Assembly: GCF_000145235.1 (NCBI RefSeq)
Contig: NC_014391.1
Coordinates: 3,294,001-3,358,000, forward strand
Direction of reading: 5' to 3'
DNA length: 64,000 nucleotides
DNA from: Micromonospora aurantiaca ATCC 27029
GTDB taxonomy: Bacteria; Actinomycetota; Actinomycetes; Mycobacteriales; Micromonosporaceae
In this document: piece by piece, positions 44,012-55,551 of the stretch
Layout of the letters: the number at the start of each line of letters is the position of its first letter
How positions within the stretch are numbered: position 1 is the stretch's first letter
Translations under genes and position numbers: made by a program
The notes under the pieces: generated by a model
Told to the model about the DNA's origin: nothing
Database searches by the model: none
Seen by the model: the letters and a program-made list of their open reading frames with translations, nothing else

Positions 44012-44695
44012 TCAGCCGCCGGGACGGACCAGGCCCGTCTCGTACGCGAGCACGACCGCCTGGACCCGGTCGCGCAACCGTAGCTTCGTCAGCACATGAC
44101 CGACATGGGTTTTCACAGTGGTCTCGCTGACCGACAGCAACCGGGCGATCTCCGCGTTGGACAGTCCACGCGCCATGTGGGTGAGCACCTCGCGCTCCCG
44201 GTCGGTCAGCGGCTCCAGCGCCCGCGCCGGCGCGGCGGCCGGGTCCGGCAGCACCTGGGCGAAGCGGTCGAGCAGCCGGCGCAGGATGCGTGGGGACATC
44301 ACCGCGCCCCCGGCGGCCACAGTGCGGATCGCGGCGACGAGGTCCTCGGCCGGCACGTCCTTGGTGAGGAAGCCGCCCGCCCCGGCCCGCAGCGACCCGA
44401 CGACGTGTTCGTCCTGCTCGAACGTGGTGAGCACGAGCACGCGGACCGGCAGCCGGGCCGACACGATCGCCCGGGTGGCGGCCACTCCGTCCAGGCGCGG
44501 CATCCGGATGTCCATCAGCACCACATCGGGCAGCAGCCGCCGGGACAGCTCCACCGCCTCCACGCCGTCGCCGGCCTCACCCACCACGTCGAGGTCGTCC
44601 TCCGCGCCGAGCACCATCCGGAATCCGGTACGCAGCAGCGGCTGGTCGTCGGCGAGCAGAATCCGCACCGGCCGGGAGACGGCGCCCTCGGTCAT
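44012..44695 (-). CDS. NarL/FixJ-type response regulator, orphan
   Basis: A 227-residue regulator: receiver domain with VRILLADDQPLLRTGFRMVL, phospho-acceptor Asp in PDVVLMDIRMPRLDG, LVLTTFEQDEHV and FLTKDVPAED, then a LuxR DNA-binding domain (LTDREREVLTHMARGLSNAE, LSVSETTVKTHVGHVLTKL). Such regulators are nearly always co-operonic with a histidine kinase. Here the upstream kilobase holds only repeats. The downstream ABC exporter, on the same strand, is a likely target. Confidence 0.92.
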   Translation of the reverse strand: MTEGAVSRPVRILLADDQPLLRTGFRMVLGAEDDLDVVGEAGDGVEAVELSRRLLPDVVLMDIRMPRLDGVAATRAIVSARLPVRVLVLTTFEQDEHVVGSLRAGAGGFLTKDVPAEDLVAAIRTVAAGGAVMSPRILRRLLDRFAQVLPDPAAAPARALEPLTDREREVLTHMARGLSNAEIARLLSVSETTVKTHVGHVLTKLRLRDRVQAVVLAYETGLVRPGG

Positions 44696-44852
44696 GCATC
44701 CCCCTCGTCGTCCGGTCGGCGGTCCGGCCGGAGCCCGCCGGCACGCGCCCGCGATCCATCCAGCGCGAACCGGGCCGCGGTAACCACCGTAGAGGGCGCC
44801 GGCCGCCCGGTCGCCGATCAGGCCGCTCCGATCCCGCGGGTTGGCCGGGCTC

Positions 44853-45048
44853 CGCGCGCCCGGCCCGCGCGGGATCGCGGGGCGCCCTGCGCGCACGGCC
44901 CTCACGGGATCCCGGGGGGCTCTGTGCGCACGGCCCGCGCGGGATCGCGGGGCAGTCTGCGCGCACGGCCCGCGCGGGATCGCGCACGGCCCTCACGGGA
45001 TCGCGGGCGGTCTGCGCGCACGGCCCGCGCGGGATCGCGGGGCCCACG
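44853..45048. repeat. 35-bp tandem repeat array, about six units
   Basis: Units of the type GCGCACGGCCCGCGCGGGAT followed by CGCGGGGCAGTCT repeat from 44853 to 45048; units 2 and 5 have GGCCCTCACGGGATC in place of GGCCCGCGCGGGATC and unit 4 is cut short. Related units occur again at 46089-46154. Confidence 0.8.
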
Positions 45049-45128
45049 GTGACCCGGCGCCGCATTCGTCCCAGAGTGACCCGGCACCCGATTCCGCCCC
45101 GCGGTGACCTGACACCGGACTCGCCCAG
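45049..45128. repeat. Degenerate triplicated GTGACCCGGC unit
   Basis: Three copies of about 28 bases (GGTGACCCGGCGCCGCATTC, AGTGACCCGGCACCCGATTC, GGTGACCTGACACCGGACTC) follow directly on the 35-bp array. Confidence 0.55.
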
Positions 45129-45198
45129 CTCGGGGAGCGCCGCGCGCCGGCTCGGCGAGCCCGTCCCGGCCGGTGGTGCACGCCCCGCACGCATGATC

Positions 45199-45668
45199 GA
45201 CCCCACTTCGCCGAGGTGGCTGCATCCCACCCCTATCGACCCCGCCACCTCCCCGAGGTGGCGTCCCGCCCTCGTCGACCCCGCCACCTCGGCGAGGTGC
45301 TGCGTGCCCGGTCACCACCGGTCGTGATCCACACCTGCTCGGGGAGGTTGCGGCATCATGCACCCGTTGACCCCGCCACCTCCCCGATGTGGCTGCGTCC
45401 CATCCCCGTTGACCCCGCCACCTCCCCGATGTGGCTGCGTCCCATCCCCGTTGACCCCGCCACCTCCCCGATGTGGCTGTGCCCCACCCCGTCGACCCGC
45501 CACCTTCCTGACCTGGGTGCATCCCGCCCGTCAACCTCGCCATTTCGGTGAAGTGGTCCGGGTGCCCGGTCGCCACCGGTGGTGATCCACACCTGGTCGG
45601 GGAGGTTGCGGCATCACGCACCGCTCGATCGCGCCACCTCCCCGAGGTGGCGCGCACGCCTTCAGGCG
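45199..45668. repeat. Array of about nine 40-bp palindromic units
   Basis: Each unit starts near GACCCCGCCACCTCCCCGA and contains a self-complementary core GCCACCTC...GAGGTGGC. Three units at 45367-45490 repeat with an exact 42-bp period. Two 65-bp blocks at 45304-45366 and 45562-45624 (GTGCCCGGTCACCACCGGTC...) form a higher-order repeat about 90% identical. The core is the same as the prcA terminator hairpin at 56399. Confidence 0.85.
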
Positions 45669-46040
45669 GCGGGAAGTGGGCGGTCGCGCCCGCTCAAACC
45701 GGTGTACGCGGCAACGGTCCTGCCCGCGATGGCGGCTGTGGTGTCCACGTGGCCGCCCGCCTCCACGCAGACACGGATCGCGGCCGGACAGTCGTGCGGC
45801 AGCGTGGCGGCGACCCAGCCGCAGGAGCCCTGCCCGTCGAAGGCGGACGCGGCAGCCACCGGCCACGGCGTGCCGGTACGGATCAGCCGCAGCACCGTCA
45901 CCGCGCCCGGCCCGTACCCCCGGGTGTGGGCCGCAGCGCTGCGCGAACGCCAACGCCAGCCGGTCCCGGTCGATCCGTCCCCCGCCGGCCAGTCCGGCCA
46001 CCACCGAACAGGCCATCTCGGTGTCGTCGGTCCACTCCCA
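45662..46040 (-). pseudogene. Broken ADP-ribosylglycohydrolase
   Basis: One frame gives WEWTDDTEMACSVVAGLAGG and RIDRDRLALAFAQRC from 46040 to about 45923; the next frame continues YGPGAVTVLRLIRTGTPWP and SAFDGQGSCG, joins directly to WVAATLPHDCPAAIRVCVEA and GGHVDTTAAIAGRTVAAY, and ends at 45662. DDTEM and DTTAAIAG are the paired metal motifs of the family. The N-terminus is missing, there is a frameshift near 45922, and about 100-150 residues are deleted near 45817. Both ends merge into tandem repeats. Confidence 0.8.
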
Positions 46041-46088
46041 CGGCGCTCTGCGCGCCGGGTCCGCATCGGGCTCGGACGCGCTCCCCGC

Positions 46089-46154
46089 GCCCGAGCCGCG
46101 CGCGGGATCGCGGGCGCTCCGCGCGCCGGTCCGCACGGGATCGCGGGCGCTCTT
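46089..46154. repeat. Two further units of the 35-bp repeat
   Basis: GCGCGCGGGATCGCGGGCGC and CCGCACGGGATCGCGGGCGC repeat here, on the far side of the broken ADP-ribosylglycohydrolase, matching the array at 44853-45048. Confidence 0.65.
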
Positions 46155-46289
46155 GTGTGCGGTTACGGTCCGAACGGGTGGATTGACGGCGGGTACGACT
46201 GGGCATCGCCGGCGTGCGCGGGATCGCCCGTCGATCCGGGGACCCTGCGGCCAGGCGTCAACCCGGGCACCCTCCGGCGGGAGCGGAGG
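46155..46289. other. Intergenic region after the repeat island
   Basis: No gene is recognised. The short plus-strand frame GYGPNGWIDGGYDWASPACA looks protein-like but has no start or context. Confidence 0.3.
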
Positions 46290-47207
46290 TCACTCGTCGG
46301 CGCCGGGCGCCACCGGGCGGGAGCGGGCGTCCACGAGCGGGTCGGGCGCGGCGGCGGCCACCGGGAACGGCGGCGGCGTCCCGCCGTAGCTCGGGCACAG
46401 CGCCTGGTGGTTGCACCAGTCGCACAGGCGGCTCGGCCGGGGACGGAAGTCCTGCCGGGCGGTGGCCTGCTCGATCGCCCGCCACAGCGCCACCACGGTG
46501 CGCTCGAAACGCACCAGCTCGTCGGCGTCCGGCGCGTAGTCGCAGACCTCGGCGTCCTTGAGGTAGAGCAGGCGCAGCACGCGCGGCACCACGCCCCGGG
46601 TGCGCCACAGCACCAGGGCGTAGAACTTGAGCTGGAACAGCGCGCGCGCCTCGAACGCCTCGCGCGGCGCCCCGCCGGTCTTGTAGTCGACCACCCGTAG
46701 CGCGCCGTCCGGCGCGACGTCGAGCCGGTCGAGGTAACCGCGGATGAGCAGCTCGTCGTCCACCACCGCGGAGATCAGCGCCTCGCGCTCGGCCGGCTCC
46801 AGCCGGCGCGGGTCCTCCACCGCGAAGTAGCCGTCCAGCAGCGCCGTCGCCGACCGGAGGAACTCCTGCGGCCCGACGGCGTCGCCGTCGGCGAACAGCG
46901 TCGCCAGCTCCGGCTCCTCGGTGACCAGACGGTCCCACTGCGGGACGACCAGGTCACCCGCCGACTCCGGGGTGCGCGCCGCGGCCGGCAGGTCGAACAG
47001 CCGCTCCAGCACGGCGTGCACGAGCGTGCCCCGGGCCTGCTCGACGGTCGGCCGCTCGGGCAGCCGGTCGATACTGCGGAACCGGTAGAGCAACGGGCAG
47101 GTCTTGAAATCTGCCGCCCGCGACGGCGACAACGAGGCCCGCACGGTGACCGGCGCCGGTGCCGCCGTCTGGTCGCCGTGACTGTCGATCATCGGTTCCG
47201 CCGTCAT
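46290..47207 (-). CDS. RecB-like PD-(D/E)XK nuclease family protein
   Basis: A 305-residue AddB/RecB-type nuclease domain (PDDEXK_1). The catalytic core is RGYLDRLDVAPDGALRVVDY followed by KTGG, with HAVLERLFDL before it. Cysteines in FKTCPLLYRF and CDWCNHQALCPSYG form the four-cysteine iron-sulfur staple of AddB/Cas4-like enzymes. It stands alone, without helicase, as in many actinobacterial RecB-family exonucleases. ATG 47207 follows a -10 box at leaderless distance. Confidence 0.9.
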   Translation of the reverse strand: MTAEPMIDSHGDQTAAPAPVTVRASLSPSRAADFKTCPLLYRFRSIDRLPERPTVEQARGTLVHAVLERLFDLPAAARTPESAGDLVVPQWDRLVTEEPELATLFADGDAVGPQEFLRSATALLDGYFAVEDPRRLEPAEREALISAVVDDELLIRGYLDRLDVAPDGALRVVDYKTGGAPREAFEARALFQLKFYALVLWRTRGVVPRVLRLLYLKDAEVCDYAPDADELVRFERTVVALWRAIEQATARQDFRPRPSRLCDWCNHQALCPSYGGTPPPFPVAAAAPDPLVDARSRPVAPGADE

Positions 47208-47214
47208 GACCGGA

Positions 47215-47220
47215 AGGTTA
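47215..47220 (-). promoter_or_regulatory. Leaderless -10 box of the RecB-like gene
   Basis: On the minus strand TAACCT is followed by seven bases and ATG 47207, the same arrangement as metH. Confidence 0.5.
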
Positions 47221-47324
47221 GGGCACGCGTGTGACAGGGCCGGCGTCGCCGCACCGAAGCATGATCGGGATCGCGGCACCCTGGGTCGTCCCCGGCTGCG
47301 GGGCTCGCCGAAGCTCAGCTCACG

Positions 47325-49421
<2,097 letters not shown>

Positions 49422-49596
49422 CCCCCGCCGCGCGCCCGCGCGCGCACGGGCGGATCATGTGTGCCGGTGGGGACGACACCTGAGCGGGTGGAGACGGTGG
49501 CATGAGCGAGCGGATCGGGGCGCGCGTCGGGCGGCGCGCCCGTGCCGGTGACCGGAACCGACGGCGGCGCCGCGGCGCGGGTCGGCGGGAGGCGGC

Positions 49597-50169
49597 GTGA
49601 GCAACCCCGGCTACGGCAACGGCGATCTGCCCGCCGTCTTCCCGGACTGGTCGCCCTACACCGATCTGGAGTCGGCCGCCCGGGCGTACCTGCGCGACCC
49701 GGACATCGCGCTGGAGGCGCTCGACGGCGTGCTGCGCGGCGCCTCAGTGCTCGGTTTCACGCTGGAGCGCTTCGTCAACGAGGTGAACGGCGTGTGGCAG
49801 GAGGTCGTCGTCTGCGACGGCAGCCGGCTGGTGCTCTGGCACGGTGAGGACGTGCCGCCGGGGGAGGGGCCGCCCGGCGCGATGACCTCGTCGCTGCGGG
49901 TGGTGCCGCTGTCCACCGTCACCGAGGTCGGCTGCCGGCGGCGGCTCATGCGCGCCGACAACGGCACCGTACGGGTCGACAGCATCGACGTGTACCTGCT
50001 GCTCAGCTCACTGGACGAGGCGCCGCCCAGCGACGAAACGATCGGCGCGCCCCGGCACGACGCGCTGCGATTCGGCAAGACCCTCGACGACGGCGGGGCC
50101 GGGCAGATCGCCCGGCTGGAGGAGTTCGCCCGGCTGGTCGCCTCGGTCGTCGGCCGGCCCCTGCTCTGA
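49597..50169 (+). CDS. Conserved hypothetical protein of the proteasome locus
   Basis: A 190-residue soluble protein seen between trmI and arc. It has [40 protein letters not shown], and a beta-rich middle with [20 protein letters not shown]. No domain is recognised. GTG 49597 has GGGAGG upstream. The context suggests a part in proteasome or tRNA methylation biology, but nothing in the sequence shows how. Confidence 0.78.
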   Translation: MSNPGYGNGDLPAVFPDWSPYTDLESAARAYLRDPDIALEALDGVLRGASVLGFTLERFVNEVNGVWQEVVVCDGSRLVLWHGEDVPPGEGPPGAMTSSLRVVPLSTVTEVGCRRRLMRADNGTVRVDSIDVYLLLSSLDEAPPSDETIGAPRHDALRFGKTLDDGGAGQIARLEEFARLVASVVGRPLL

Positions 50170-50178
50170 GGCGGACGC

Positions 50179-50215
50179 ACGACGGGCCGGGGACCACACG
50201 TCCCTGGCCCGTCGT
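50179..50215. terminator. Bidirectional terminator
   Basis: ACGACGGGCCGGGGAC (50179-50194) pairs with GTCCCTGGCCCGTCGT (50200-50215) with one G-T pair, between converging genes. Confidence 0.8.
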
Positions 50216-50228
50216 GTCCGTCTCTGCC

Positions 50229-50522
50229 TCAGTCCTCGGCCTCCGGGCCGGCCACCTCGACGCCGTCGCTGCCGCGCACCACGTGGATGCACTCGCCCGG
50301 GCACTCCTTCGCGGAGTCGATCACCTCGAGGCGCAGGTGCTCCGGCACGTCCACCCGGGCGCCGGGGGCCTGCCGCAGCTCGCCGTCGGGGCCCTTGACG
50401 TACGCCAGGCCGTCGACGTCGAACTCGAAGACCTCCGGCGCGTACTGCACGCAGAGCCCGTCACCGGTGCAGAGATCCTGATCCACCCAGACCTGCAACT
50501 GGTCGGTCGCGACGTCGGTCAC
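50229..50522 (-). CDS. Ferredoxin, single-cluster actinobacterial type
   Basis: A 97-residue ferredoxin. The cysteine pattern [15 protein letters not shown] and [11 protein letters not shown] gives four cysteines, with a non-ligand residue pattern seen in 3Fe-4S and variable-cluster ferredoxins. These carry electrons to P450s or other oxidases. The start is GTG 50522 with GGGGGGTGC upstream; TACCGT at 50558-50563 on the minus strand may be its -10. It is divergent from arc and common in this locus, for unknown reason. Confidence 0.9.
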   Translation of the reverse strand: MTDVATDQLQVWVDQDLCTGDGLCVQYAPEVFEFDVDGLAYVKGPDGELRQAPGARVDVPEHLRLEVIDSAKECPGECIHVVRGSDGVEVAGPEAED

Positions 50523-50699
50523 GAAGCACCCCCCATGTTCTCCCGTCCCACGCTCCGACGGTACCCGAACGCCCGTACCCGCCCCGCGACCAGCCCTTCG
50601 CGATCAAGCTTCGGTGACGAGCGCGTTGCTGTGGACCGAATCGGGCTCATAGCGGCTAGTGTTAGGTCAGAACGTTCAAGCCCCCCGGGGAGGTGGGAC

Positions 50700-52481
50700 G
50701 TGGCACGCAGCGACGACGCGGACTCGCGCGCCGCACGGTGGGAAAAGGAAGCCCACGATCTCTCCACGCAGGTCGCGTTCCTGCAAGAGGAACTCGCTCT
50801 GGTGCGGCGCAAGTTGACCGAAAGCCCTCGACACGTCCGGCAGCTCGAAGAGCGGCTGGCGGCCACCCAGGCACAGTTGGCGCGGCTGACCGAGAACAAC
50901 GAGCGGCTCGTGAGCACCCTCAAGGAGGCTCGCGCGCAGATCGTGACGCTCAAGGAGGAGATCGACCGGCTCGCCCAGCCGCCGAGTGGCTACGGCGTCT
51001 TCCTGGCCAAGCACGACGACGGCACGGTGGACGTGTTCACCGGCGGGCGCAAGCTCCGGGTGGCCGTCTCGCCCTCGCTGGAGGTCGACGAGCTGCGCCG
51101 GGGCCAGGAGGTCCTGCTCAACGACGCGCTCAACATCGTCGACGCGTTCGGCTACGAGCGGGTCGGCGAGGTGGTGATGCTCAAGGAGATCCTGGCAGGC
51201 CCCGAGGGCGCTCCGGGTGACCGGGCACTCGTGGTCTCGCACTCCGACGAGGAGCGCATCGTGCACCTCGCCGAGACCCTGATCGGCAGCGCGATCCGGG
51301 CCGGCGACTCGCTCATGATCGAGCCCCGCTCGGCGTACGCGTACGAGCGGATCCCGAAGAGCGAGGTCGAGGAGCTGGTCCTGGAGGAGGTGCCCGACGT
51401 CGACTACGAGGACATCGGTGGCCTCCAGGCGCAGATCGAGCAGATCCGCGACGCGGTGGAACTGCCCTTCCTGCACTCCGACCTGTTCCGCGAGCATCAG
51501 CTCCGGCCGCCGAAGGGCATCCTGCTCTACGGCCCGCCCGGCTGCGGCAAGACGCTCATCGCCAAGGCGGTGGCGAACTCGCTGGCCAAGAAGATCGCCG
51601 AGCGGGAGGGCAAGGATCGGCACACCAGCTTCTTCCTCAACATCAAAGGCCCTGAGCTGCTCAACAAGTACGTCGGCGAGACCGAGCGGCACATCCGGCT
51701 GATCTTCCAGCGGGCACGGGAGAAGGCCGGTGAGGGCACTCCGGTGATCGTGTTCTTCGACGAGATGGACTCGGTGTTCCGCACCCGCGGCTCCGGCGTC
51801 TCCTCCGACGTGGAGAACACCATCGTCCCGCAGCTGCTCAGCGAGATCGACGGCGTCGAGGGCCTGGAGAACGTCATCGTCATCGGCGCCTCCAACCGGG
51901 AAGACATGATCGACCCGGCGATCCTGCGCCCCGGCCGGCTCGACGTGAAGATCAAGATCGAGCGGCCGGACGCCGAGGCGGCGAAGGACATCTTCTCCAA
52001 GTACATCCTCGCCGGCCTGCCGCTGCACGCCGACGACCTGGCCGAACACGGCGGCGACGCCCAGGCCACGGTCGCGGCGATGATCGACGCGGTGGTCCTG
52101 CGGATGTACTCCGAGACCGAGGAGAACCGGTTCCTCGAGGTCACCTACGCCAACGGTGACAAGGAAGTCCTCTACTTCAAGGACTTCAACTCCGGCGCGA
52201 TGATCCAGAACATCGTCGACCGGGGCAAGAAGATGGCCATCAAGGAGTTCCTCACCTCCGGCCGCAAGGGTCTGCGCCTGCAGCACCTGCTCGACGCCTG
52301 CGTCGACGAGTTCCGCGAGAACGAGGACCTGCCCAACACCACCAACCCCGACGACTGGGCCCGCATCTCCGGTAAGAAGGGCGAGCGGATCGTCTACATC
52401 CGCACGCTCGTCTCCGGCGGCAAGGGCGCCGAGGCCGGACGGTCCATCGAGACCGCCAGCAACACCGGCCAGTACCTGTAG
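50700..52481 (+). CDS. arc: Proteasome-associated AAA ATPase Arc (Mpa)
   Basis: A 593-residue hexameric unfoldase: N-terminal coiled coil (about 14-95) that captures Pup, two OB folds, then the AAA domain with Walker A GPPGCGKT at 278-285, Walker [11 protein letters not shown] at about 349-358 and arginine-finger region RPGRLDVKI. The C-terminus ends QYL, the tripeptide that docks on the 20S core. It delivers pupylated proteins into PrcBA. GTG 50700 has GGAGGTGGG upstream. TAGTGT at 50657-50662 may be a -10 box. Confidence 0.96.
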   Translation: MARSDDADSRAARWEKEAHDLSTQVAFLQEELALVRRKLTESPRHVRQLEERLAATQAQLARLTENNERLVSTLKEARAQIVTLKEEIDRLAQPPSGYGVFLAKHDDGTVDVFTGGRKLRVAVSPSLEVDELRRGQEVLLNDALNIVDAFGYERVGEVVMLKEILAGPEGAPGDRALVVSHSDEERIVHLAETLIGSAIRAGDSLMIEPRSAYAYERIPKSEVEELVLEEVPDVDYEDIGGLQAQIEQIRDAVELPFLHSDLFREHQLRPPKGILLYGPPGCGKTLIAKAVANSLAKKIAEREGKDRHTSFFLNIKGPELLNKYVGETERHIRLIFQRAREKAGEGTPVIVFFDEMDSVFRTRGSGVSSDVENTIVPQLLSEIDGVEGLENVIVIGASNREDMIDPAILRPGRLDVKIKIERPDAEAAKDIFSKYILAGLPLHADDLAEHGGDAQATVAAMIDAVVLRMYSETEENRFLEVTYANGDKEVLYFKDFNSGAMIQNIVDRGKKMAIKEFLTSGRKGLRLQHLLDACVDEFRENEDLPNTTNPDDWARISGKKGERIVYIRTLVSGGKGAEAGRSIETASNTGQYL

Positions 52482-52496
52482 TCCGACCCCCTCGAC

Positions 52497-52528
52497 GAAG
52501 GCCCGTGGCGTACGCGCCACGGGCCTTC
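52497..52528 (+). terminator. Terminator after arc
   Basis: A perfect 14-bp stem (52497-52510 with 52515-52528) with loop TACG lies 15 bases past the arc stop, so arc and dop have separable transcripts. Confidence 0.8.
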
Positions 52529-52648
52529 GCGCGTACCCGGGGAAGCCGCCACACCGGACCCGGCGCTGCCGCCACGCCCCCTCGGCGCGTCACGCCGACT
52601 ACGCTCGACGTGACGGGGACCGGGACGGCGAGCGGAGCGGGCAGGTCG

Positions 52649-54166
52649 ATGAGCGTTAGACGGATCATGGGCACCGAGGTCGAGTACGGCATCTCCGTGC
52701 CCGGTCAGGCCGGAGCCAACCCGATGGTCACCTCCTCCCAGGTGGTCAACGCCTACGGGGCGCGGCCGGAACTCAACCGGGGCGGCCGGGCCCGCTGGGA
52801 CTACGAGGAGGAGTCGCCACTGCGCGACGCCCGGGGGTTCACCTACTCCGGCGCCGCGTACGACCCGGCCGAGGCGCTCGCCGACGAGGATCTCGGGCTC
52901 GCCAACGTCATACTCACCAACGGCGCCCGCCTCTACGTCGACCACGCGCACCCGGAGTACTCCACACCCGAGGTCACAAACCCCCTCGACGTGGTGCGGT
53001 GGGACAAGGCGGGGGAGCGGGTGATGGCCGAGGCGTCCCGCCGCGCCGCGACCATCCCGGGCACCCACCCGATCCACCTGTACAAGAACAACACCGACAA
53101 CAAGGGCGCGAGCTACGGAGCGCACGAGAACTACCTGATGCGCCGGCAGACGCCGTTCGCCGACATCGTGGCGTACCTGACGCCGTTCTTCGTCACCCGG
53201 CAGATCGTCTGCGGCGCCGGGCGGGTCGGCATCGGCCAGGACGGCGGCCAGAGCGGTTTCCAGATCTCCCAGCGGGCCGACTTCTTCGAGGTCGAGGTGG
53301 GACTGGAGACGACGCTCAAGCGGCCCATCATCAACACCCGCGACGAGCCGCACGCCGACGCCGACAAGTACCGCCGGCTGCACGTCATCATCGGCGACGC
53401 CAACCTCTCCGAGATCTCCACGTTCCTCAAGGTCGGCACCACCTCGCTGATCCTCGCCATGATCGAGGAGAAGGCGCTCGGCGCGGACCTGGGCATCGCC
53501 GACCCGGTGGCCGAGCTGCGCGCGGTCAGCCACGATCCGTCGCTCAAGCACCTGATGCGGATGCGCGACGGCCGCAGGCTCACCGCGCTGGACGTGCAGT
53601 GGGCGTACCTGGAGCGGGTGAGCTCCTTCGTGGACGACCGCCAGGGCAAGGACGTGGACGCGCAGACGGCCGACGTGCTGCGCCGCTGGGAGAGCGTGCT
53701 GGACCGGCTGGGCCGGGACGCGTTCGAGTGCGCCGACGAGCTGGACTGGGTGGCCAAGCTGCGGCTGCTGGAGGGCTACCGGGAGCGGGAGAAGCTCGCC
53801 TGGGGCTCGCACAAGCTGCAACTGGTCGACCTCCAGTACTCCGACGTGCGGCCGGAGAAGGGCCTCTATCACCGGCTGGTGCAGCGCGGCTCGATGAAGA
53901 CGCTGCTCACCGACGAGCAGACGCGCACCGCGATGACCGAGCCGCCGGAGGACACGCGGGCCTACTTCCGGGGCCGCTGCCTGGACCGGTACGCCTCCGA
54001 GGTAGTCGCCGCGAGCTGGGACTCGGTCATCTTCGACGTGGGCCGGGAGTCGCTGGTCCGGGTGCCGATGATGGAGCCCGAGCGGGGCACCCGCGCGCAC
54101 GTCGGCGAGCTGTTCGACCGGTGCGAGAGCGCGAAGGATCTGCTGGAGACGCTCACCGGCGGGTGA
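52649..54166 (+). CDS. dop: Pup deamidase/depupylase Dop
   Basis: A 505-residue carboxylate-amine-ligase-fold enzyme. It opens [20 protein letters not shown], has the Dop-specific inserted loop ([20 protein letters not shown] to about 85), the catalytic aspartate in [16 protein letters not shown] and the nucleotide motif [20 protein letters not shown]. Dop converts Pup's C-terminal Gln to Glu and also removes Pup from substrates. It lies just before pup, as usual, and is told from PafA by its loop and greater length. Confidence 0.95.
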   Translation: MSVRRIMGTEVEYGISVPGQAGANPMVTSSQVVNAYGARPELNRGGRARWDYEEESPLRDARGFTYSGAAYDPAEALADEDLGLANVILTNGARLYVDHAHPEYSTPEVTNPLDVVRWDKAGERVMAEASRRAATIPGTHPIHLYKNNTDNKGASYGAHENYLMRRQTPFADIVAYLTPFFVTRQIVCGAGRVGIGQDGGQSGFQISQRADFFEVEVGLETTLKRPIINTRDEPHADADKYRRLHVIIGDANLSEISTFLKVGTTSLILAMIEEKALGADLGIADPVAELRAVSHDPSLKHLMRMRDGRRLTALDVQWAYLERVSSFVDDRQGKDVDAQTADVLRRWESVLDRLGRDAFECADELDWVAKLRLLEGYREREKLAWGSHKLQLVDLQYSDVRPEKGLYHRLVQRGSMKTLLTDEQTRTAMTEPPEDTRAYFRGRCLDRYASEVVAASWDSVIFDVGRESLVRVPMMEPERGTRAHVGELFDRCESAKDLLETLTGG

Positions 54167-54177
54167 CCCCGATGCCG

Positions 54178-54220
54178 GAAGGCCCGCCGGGTGCCGGAAA
54201 CGGGCACGCGACGGGCCTTT
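54178..54220 (+). terminator. Terminator between dop and pup
   Basis: AAGGCCCG and CGGGCCTTT form the outer stem, and GTGCC/GGCAC an inner one. It would separate dop from pup transcription, at least in part. Confidence 0.6.
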
Positions 54221-54273
54221 CGTCGCTCCCGCGAGGTAAGTTGATCGCAGGCGATCGTGGAGGAGGCACCACC

Positions 54274-54480
54274 ATGGCGACGCAAGAGGGTGGGCAGACC
54301 CAGTCCGGCAAGTCCCGCGAGGAGGTCGAGGAGGTCACCGCGGAGGCCAACCCCGAGGTGGCCGAGCGGCACGCCGAGATCACCGAGGACGTGGACGACC
54401 TGCTCGACGAGATCGACTCCGTCCTGGAGGAGAACGCCGAGGAGTTCGTCCGAGGATATGTACAAAAGGGCGGCCAGTGA
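54274..54480 (+). CDS. pup: Prokaryotic ubiquitin-like protein Pup
   Basis: A 68-residue, acidic, mostly disordered tag. The C-terminal helix region that binds Arc (EITEDVDDLLDEIDSVLEEN) and the end EEFVRGYVQKGGQ are intact. The terminal Gln must be deamidated by Dop before PafA attaches Pup to lysines, so the dop gene is needed. GGAGGAGG stands before the ATG. Confidence 0.97.
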   Translation: MATQEGGQTQSGKSREEVEEVTAEANPEVAERHAEITEDVDDLLDEIDSVLEENAEEFVRGYVQKGGQ

Positions 54481-54739
54481 GGCATATGTCTGTTTCGCCC
54501 GTCAGGGCGAAGGGCAGGCCGTCGACCGCCGGCACCACGATGATCGCACCGGACGGGTGCGCGGGATAATCTGCTTCAACTGCAACGGTGGTCTTGGCCG
54601 GTCCCGGGACGCTCCCGTGGGGCCGGCCGGGGCGATCACGTACCTGAGAGGAACCACGTGGCAGCGGGTTTTGATCCATCCGGGCGTCTTCCAGATGTGT
54701 TCACCAACGCGGGGACGTCCTCCTTCACAGCGTTCCTGA
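54458..54739 (+). pseudogene. Endonuclease VII-like remnant between pup and prcB
   Basis: In the +2 frame, from an ATG inside pup, runs [40 protein letters not shown] and [20 protein letters not shown]. This is the end of the endonuclease VII (HNH-like) family, usually HVDHDHETGRVRGILCFNCN. Other actinobacteria have that gene in this same place. Here the first CxxC has become CFAR, the HVDHDH motif is scrambled and the N-terminus is missing. It overlaps both neighbours, so it looks like a decayed gene. Confidence 0.6.
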
Positions 54740-55497
54740 GCAAGGTGGCCCCCGAGATGCTGCCCGGCCGTCGGCCGCTGCCGCCCGGCATGGCCGCCGA
54801 CATGGCGCCGCACGCGACCACCATCGTGGCCATCTCGGCCGCCGGTGGTGTGGTCATGGCCGGCGACCGGCGCGCCACGATGGGCAACCTGATCGCCCAG
54901 CGCGACATCGAGAAGGTGCACCCGGCCGACGCGTACTCGCTCGTCGGCATCGCGGGCACCGCCGGCATCGGCATCGAGCTGATGCGACTGTTCCAGGTGG
55001 AGCTGGAGCACTACGAGAAGATCGAGGGCGCGATGCTCTCGCTCGACGGCAAGGCCAACCGCCTGGCGTCGATGATCCGCGGCAACCTGGGCGCGGCCAT
55101 GCAGGGCCTCGCCGTGATCCCGCTGTTCGCCGGCTTCGACCTGGCCGCGAGCGACCCGCAGCGGGCCGGGCGGATCTTCAGCTTCGACGTGACCGGCGGC
55201 CCGTACGAGGAGACCGGTTACGACGCCATCGGCTCCGGTTCGCTGTTCGCCAAGTCCGCCCTGAAGAAGCGGTTCCGGGCCGGCCTGTCGGTCCAGGACG
55301 CGACGCGGCTGGCGGTCGAGGCGCTCTACGACGCGGCGGACGACGACACCGCCACCGGCGGCCCCGACCTGACCCGGCGGATCTACCCGGTCGTGATGAC
55401 CGCGACCGCCGAGGGCACCCACCGGCTCACCGACGCCGAGACGGCGGCGATCGCGGAGAGCGTGGTGTCCGGCCGGATGGAGAACCCCGGCGGCTGA
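54658..55497 (+). CDS. prcB: 20S proteasome beta subunit PrcB
   Basis: A 279-residue proteasome beta subunit. A 53-residue propeptide ([18 protein letters not shown] onward) ends at HA, and the mature protein begins with catalytic Thr54 in [35 protein letters not shown] holds the usual GS region. The propeptide is removed during assembly. GTG 54658 has GAGAGGAACC upstream. It forms the two inner rings of the core with PrcA outside. Confidence 0.96.
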   Translation: MAAGFDPSGRLPDVFTNAGTSSFTAFLSKVAPEMLPGRRPLPPGMAADMAPHATTIVAISAAGGVVMAGDRRATMGNLIAQRDIEKVHPADAYSLVGIAGTAGIGIELMRLFQVELEHYEKIEGAMLSLDGKANRLASMIRGNLGAAMQGLAVIPLFAGFDLAASDPQRAGRIFSFDVTGGPYEETGYDAIGSGSLFAKSALKKRFRAGLSVQDATRLAVEALYDAADDDTATGGPDLTRRIYPVVMTATAEGTHRLTDAETAAIAESVVSGRMENPGG

Positions 55498-55551
55498 GGC
55501 CCCTCCCACCGTCCACCGAGTCAGCAGTCCCGCAGAAGGAGAACCGCCGCC

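Noticed and set aside
44853-45668. CRISPR array
   Set aside because: Repeats are directly adjacent or degenerate, without unique spacers of constant length, and no cas gene is near. The RecB-like protein at 46290 is not Cas4 by context.
49502-49600. 32-residue arginine-rich frame before the 49597 gene
   Set aside because: A moderate ribosome site and overlapping stop are present, but the composition is that of GC-rich intergenic DNA; kept as a possibility only.
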